Assembly (NCBI GenBank): GCA_030833305.1
Contig: JAURHL010000024.1
Location: 1-16,520, forward strand
DNA length: 16,520 bases
Direction: 5' to 3'
Source: Acidimicrobiales bacterium
GTDB lineage: Bacteria; Actinomycetota; Acidimicrobiia; Acidimicrobiales; Ilumatobacteraceae
Positions 13,648 to 16,520 of this stretch are shown piece by piece (the stretch's first letter is position 1; every line of letters starts with the position of its first letter). Made by a program: the position numbers and the translations under genes. The notes below the pieces were generated by a model. The model worked only from the letters and a program-made list of their open reading frames with translations, did not search any database and had not been told where the DNA came from.

Positions 13648-14327
13648 GGCTTCTCTCGCAGCCAGGTTCGCACGGCGTCGATGAGGGATCTCGTCCACGT
13701 GTCGAGAATGATGCGACCATCATCGGCACTGGCGCGGGTCGGATCGCCCAACACACCGTTTTCACTGATCGCGCGCACGCCGTTCTCCCGAAGCGTGGAA
13801 GCGACGTCGGAAATCCTGGCCGTCGTTCCGACCTGGGCGCGGTCCATCCGCACCCGCGCGGGGTCGATGGCCAGCATCACCGAAGTTTCGACGTGACCGG
13901 CGTGTGTGTCGGTGGGGTCCGCCGAGGTCGGCGACCAGATCACGACCCGCCGACCCTCGCCTCGGATGATGGTCGACGCCTCGACGATCGCGTCGTGATT
14001 GCCGCCGTGACCGTTCACGAACACCACACCACCGGACCAATCGCATGATCGCGCGACTTCCACCAAGACCCGCGTCGTCGCCTCCGTGCCGATGGAGATG
14101 GTGCCCGGGAAGCCGGCGTGTTCTCCGCTGGCCGAGAAACCGATGGACGAGGTGACCAATGTCGACACGTCGTGCAGCGCCTCGGATGCGCGGCGCACCA
14201 GTTCGGTGGCGATGACGGTGTCGGTGTCGAACGGCAGATGAGGTCCGTGCTGCTCCCATGATCCGACGGGTACGAGCACGATCGGCCGCACCTCGATCAG
14301 ATCGATGATGGTCCGGTCCTCGGGCAT
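13644..14327 (-). CDS. mftE: Mycofactocin precursor peptide peptidase MftE (creatininase family)
   Basis: Metal-dependent peptidase that releases the modified C-terminal Val-Tyr dipeptide (AHDP) from MftA after MftC action, before MftD oxidation. 227 aa, typical for MftE. The creatininase-fold metal ligands are visible: PVGSWEQHGPHLPFDTD gives Glu25, His27 and Asp36; NGHGGNH at 105-111 contains the conserved His107; HAGHVETS gives Glu147. The assignment to MftE rather than another creatininase-family amidohydrolase rests on the coupled mftF gene and the size. It starts at ATG 14327, 24 bases after the lipoprotein stop. A CATGAT hexamer six bases before the ATG could be an internal leaderless -10, but co-transcription from upstream is more likely. 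Confidence 0.9.
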   Translation of the reverse strand: MPEDRTIIDLIEVRPIVLVPVGSWEQHGPHLPFDTDTVIATELVRRASEALHDVSTLVTSSIGFSASGEHAGFPGTISIGTEATTRVLVEVARSCDWSGGVVFVNGHGGNHDAIVEASTIIRGEGRRVVIWSPTSADPTDTHAGHVETSVMLAIDPARVRMDRAQVGTTARISDVASTLRENGVRAISENGVLGDPTRASADDGRIILDTWTRSLIDAVRTWLREKP

Positions 14328-14351
14328 GGACCCATCATGCCGTCCCGTGGA

Positions 14352-15863
14352 CTATTCGTCACCGACGGCGTAGAAGAAGCCACTCCGGCTGCCCACGTAG
14401 ATGCGGCCGTTCCAGATCGCCGGGCTCGCTTCGATGTTGGCCGAGAGGCTGATCTCCCAGAGCAAGGAGGGCTCCCCGTTGGAGAGCGACCAGGCTCGCA
14501 ACTGGCCGGCACCATCACCGAGGATCAAGGTGTCGTCGACGACCAAGGGCGAACTCAGCACCGGTCCGCTCACCTTGATGGTCCACACGATGGCTCCGGT
14601 CGACCGATCGATTCCGTACACCTTTCCCGGTTTGGTGGGCCAGATGACCAGGTTCTCGTGGAAAGCCGGGGTACTCCACGTGCCCGAGTCGACTCCGTTG
14701 TTCACGTCCACGCGCCACACCACCGGATCGACACCTTCGGCGGTGATGCGCGGATCGACCTTCAGGAGCTGACCGACTTCGCGGGCCCGTCGAAGGTTGC
14801 GGTCGACCTCGACGCCGACGTAGAGAAAACCTTCTTCGTCGATGACGGTCGTCGCGTCGCTGTCATCGCCGGTCCAGAACCGGAACGTCCGCGTGACATC
14901 ACCGACTCCGGTGCGAATGCTGGAGATGTCCCAACCTTGCAGCAACCCGCCACTGCTGTTGAGATACGCCGTGTCGCCGTACACGGCGACGGCCGACTCG
15001 AGGCTCACGCGATCGTCGCCGAGATCACGCAGCAACTGGTCGTCGAAGCCCGGGACGCGGAACTTCTCGACGGGAGCGACCGTGACGGAACCGTCCGCCG
15101 CGTAGCCGCGATTCAACGTGAAGCCGAAGAACCAGGAGTTTTCACCACCTTCGATGAGGGTGTCGTTCAGGATCAACGGAGCGGCGTCCCAGTCGTTGTT
15201 CCACCGGCGGGCCTCGATGCGACCGTCGAAACTCCACAGTTCGCGCGGCGCGGCACCGTCGAAGGCGATGACCCGCAACATGTTGTCACGCGAGCCGTGG
15301 TACACCAGCGGGTACCCGTCGGGATCGACGGTGACGGTCCCCTTCGCCAGATCCTTGGTGGGGAAGGGGGGAATGATTTCCTCACCGGTCATGCCGTCGA
15401 CGAAGTGGATCTTGTAGTCGTACGCTCCGAACACCACCCACGTGCGTCCATCGCGTTCGAAGACTGCGGGTTGTCCCACCCAACCGGTGCCACACCATGT
15501 GCGCACTTCTCCGTATTCGCTCGATTCACCGCACATCCGCTGATTCGGATAGGTCCACAGCACACGGGGAGCCACGGGTACGGGCCCGGTCCCGTTGAAC
15601 GTGCGGGTGGGGTTGCCCTTGAAGGTGAGCACGCCCGCCACCGTCGTGCCCCACGGTCGACCGACGCTCGTCGGATTCACCAAAGCCGGTGTGGTCGTCG
15701 ATGTCGTCGATGTCGTGGTCGTGGTCGTGGTCGGGGCCACGGTCGTGCTCGTCGCTTGGACGAGGGTGGTCGTGGTGGTCGAGGTCGCGTCGTCGCTTCC
15801 GGAGCAGGAGATGACGATGAGGGGGACCATCGCCATCAATGCGGGGAGGAGTCGTGCGCGCAT
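14352..15863 (-). CDS. PQQ-type beta-propeller lipoprotein in the mycofactocin operon
   Basis: Exported lipoprotein, 503 aa from ATG 15863. The signal peptide MRARLLPALMAMVPLIVISC has a lipobox ending at Cys20, so it should be anchored in the outer face of the membrane. Residues 22-60 are an extreme Thr-rich linker. After it comes a propeller of repeats resembling PQQ-binding quinoprotein domains: TVAGVLTFKGNPTRTFNG, LWTYPNQR, HFVDGMTGEEI, VYGIDRSTGAIVWTIKVSG (repeat consensus GxxxALDxxTGxxxW), and SPAIWNGRIYVGSRSGFFYAVGDE at the end. It may only share the fold, since I see no clear PQQ ligand set. ATG 15890 is a possible longer start but would overlap the ETF-like gene by 25 bases and spoil the signal peptide; the chosen start is 2 bases after that gene's stop. 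Role in mycofactocin redox is inferred from position only. Confidence 0.88.
   Translation of the reverse strand: MRARLLPALMAMVPLIVISCSGSDDATSTTTTTLVQATSTTVAPTTTTTTTSTTSTTTPALVNPTSVGRPWGTTVAGVLTFKGNPTRTFNGTGPVPVAPRVLWTYPNQRMCGESSEYGEVRTWCGTGWVGQPAVFERDGRTWVVFGAYDYKIHFVDGMTGEEIIPPFPTKDLAKGTVTVDPDGYPLVYHGSRDNMLRVIAFDGAAPRELWSFDGRIEARRWNNDWDAAPLILNDTLIEGGENSWFFGFTLNRGYAADGSVTVAPVEKFRVPGFDDQLLRDLGDDRVSLESAVAVYGDTAYLNSSGGLLQGWDISSIRTGVGDVTRTFRFWTGDDSDATTVIDEEGFLYVGVEVDRNLRRAREVGQLLKVDPRITAEGVDPVVWRVDVNNGVDSGTWSTPAFHENLVIWPTKPGKVYGIDRSTGAIVWTIKVSGPVLSSPLVVDDTLILGDGAGQLRAWSLSNGEPSLLWEISLSANIEASPAIWNGRIYVGSRSGFFYAVGDE
15691..15790. repeat. Simple-sequence Thr-codon tract
   Basis: Short GTC/GTG/GTCGTCGAT-type reiterations (minus-strand ACG/ACC Thr codons) encode the Thr-rich linker after the lipoprotein signal peptide. 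Slippage-prone low complexity. Confidence 0.6.
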
Positions 15864-15865
15864 CC

Positions 15866-16520
15866 TCACGACTCTTGCACGTATCCCCAAGCACGAAGGC
15901 TCTCGAGGATTCGATGCGCCGCTTCACCCGGCTCCAACACGACGGTTTCGCCGTGTCCCTTGCTGGATGACGTGTCGGTGATCTGTCGAACCCGGTCGAG
16001 CGCCGAGGTGCCCGAAGGGGAGGGCACCACCCGGGCCCGTGGTCGATACGGGCGCAAAGGAGTGTTCTCGGTAGTTCGCCGGATCGCACCGGACCCGTCG
16101 TTGGTGACCACGTCGACGATGGCGTCGTTCGCCGAAAGTGTCGCGCGGAGCGATGCGCGTCGCAGTCGGGCCACCGATCCTTCGACGGACAGGACCGCCG
16201 GTCCGGTCACCGAGAGACGTTCGCGACGCCCACCATCGAGACGTCGAACGACCGACAAGGATTCGCCGACGATCTGCACGTCGATGAGGCCGAGGGCCTG
16301 ACCTCGCCCGAGTCGCGCGGCGATCAGCGCCGGAACCGAGCCGGAGCCTCGGTCGCTGGAGTAATCGCCGCACACCACGAGTCGCGAATGCTCGCAGTAC
16401 GTCGCCAAAGCACGAGCCGTCTCGGCACTGTCGGTGTCGGCCGGAGCATCGACGCGCAGCACGCCGTGAGCTCCGCAGGCCAGAGCATCGCGCAAGGACG
16501 TCTCGGCGGCGGCCGGGCCG
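15866..16520 (-). CDS. Electron transfer flavoprotein beta-like protein of mycofactocin clusters (5' partial)
   Basis: The frame is open through the right edge, so the N-terminus is missing; the first visible residues GPAAAETSLRDALACGAHGVLRV match the ETF-beta stretch G-P-x-A-E-x-x-L-R-x-A-L-A-x-G-A. DTDSAETARALA and VVCGDYSSDRGSGSVPALIAARLG follow the ETF-beta order (adenine-nucleotide region, then GxxSxDxGxGxVxxxxAxxLG). The C-terminal half is divergent: GPAVLSVEGSVARLRRASLRATLSAND replaces the canonical PAVVTV...PRYPSLPxIMKAKKK, so the Lys-rich end is lost. A mycofactocin-associated ETF-beta subfamily is known to me by name, and its position upstream of mftE/mftF fits. It would pair with an ETF-alpha-like partner expected outside the window. 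It ends 2 bases before the lipoprotein start. Confidence 0.8.
   Translation of the reverse strand, partial: GPAAAETSLRDALACGAHGVLRVDAPADTDSAETARALATYCEHSRLVVCGDYSSDRGSGSVPALIAARLGRGQALGLIDVQIVGESLSVVRRLDGGRRERLSVTGPAVLSVEGSVARLRRASLRATLSANDAIVDVVTNDGSGAIRRTTENTPLRPYRPRARVVPSPSGTSALDRVRQITDTSSSKGHGETVVLEPGEAAHRILESLRAWGYVQES

Noticed and set aside
13648..13698. Longer start of mftF
   Set aside because: The extension is encoded within mftE, while ATG 13647 gives a clean ATGA coupling and the normal MftF N-terminus.
14337..16301. 654-codon open frame on the plus strand opposite the mycofactocin operon
   Set aside because: It is an antisense shadow caused by GC-biased codon use of three well-supported minus-strand genes; its translation is low-complexity Arg/Gly/Val-rich with no recognisable domain.
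16496..16520. Calling TTG 16495 as the real start of the ETF-beta-like gene
   Set aside because: The frame stays open to the window edge, and the upstream residues (GPAAAETS) match the conserved ETF-beta region, so the gene is truncated.

Overview
The window reads as chromosome of a high-GC actinobacterium, most probably an Acidimicrobiia-type organism (Ilumatobacter-like). This is inferred from strong G/C third positions, frequent GTG starts, a DUF4395 membrane protein, Thr-rich linkers on exported proteins and mycofactocin genes of the kind common in that class. No rRNA, tRNA, IS element, phage gene or CRISPR array was seen. The DNA is very tightly packed: with the starts chosen here only about 319 of 16520 bases are non-coding, and there is no gene-free stretch over 300 bases. 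The only two real intergenic regions are 5432-5588 and 11641-11742.

Layout. (1) 1-3232 (+): the end of a branched-chain-amino-acid-type ABC importer, made of a LivF-like/LivG-like fused ATPase (5'-truncated by the window) followed by a membrane-anchored type I substrate-binding protein. (2) 5431-3233 (-): an ECF sigma factor, a translationally coupled single-pass membrane protein with a Pro/Thr stalk (putative anti-sigma or sensor), and uracil-DNA glycosylase (ung), each overlapping the next. (3) 5589-9589 (+): four overlapping genes for a D-cysteine desulfhydrase/ACC deaminase-like enzyme, a Cys/Met-metabolism PLP enzyme, an isopenicillin-N-synthase-family Fe(II) dioxygenase and a ROK-family kinase. 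This looks like one pathway acting on an amino-acid or sulfur substrate that I cannot name. (4) 11640-9593 (-): an alanine-racemase-like PLP protein and a DUF418-type multi-pass membrane protein. (5) 11743-12264 (+): a DUF4395 membrane protein with two CxxC pairs. (6) 16520-12289 (-): the 3' part of a mycofactocin locus, in transcription order a divergent ETF-beta-like protein (truncated by the window), a PQQ-propeller-like lipoprotein, MftE and MftF.

The most interesting part is region 6. MftE and MftF are core enzymes of mycofactocin maturation. Here they share a tight operon with an electron-transfer-flavoprotein-beta relative and an exported beta-propeller lipoprotein. That suggests a lineage-specific route for passing electrons from reduced mycofactocin to the respiratory chain, different from the GMC-type MftG known in mycobacteria. 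mftA, mftB, mftC and mftD are not in the window and would be expected beyond 16520.

Regulation. The three clear operon-leading genes with visible starts (5589 +, 11640 -, 11743 +) each have a TAGNNT hexamer ending exactly six bases before the start codon, which points to leaderless transcripts. The ECF sigma operon lacks this pattern and may use its own promoter.
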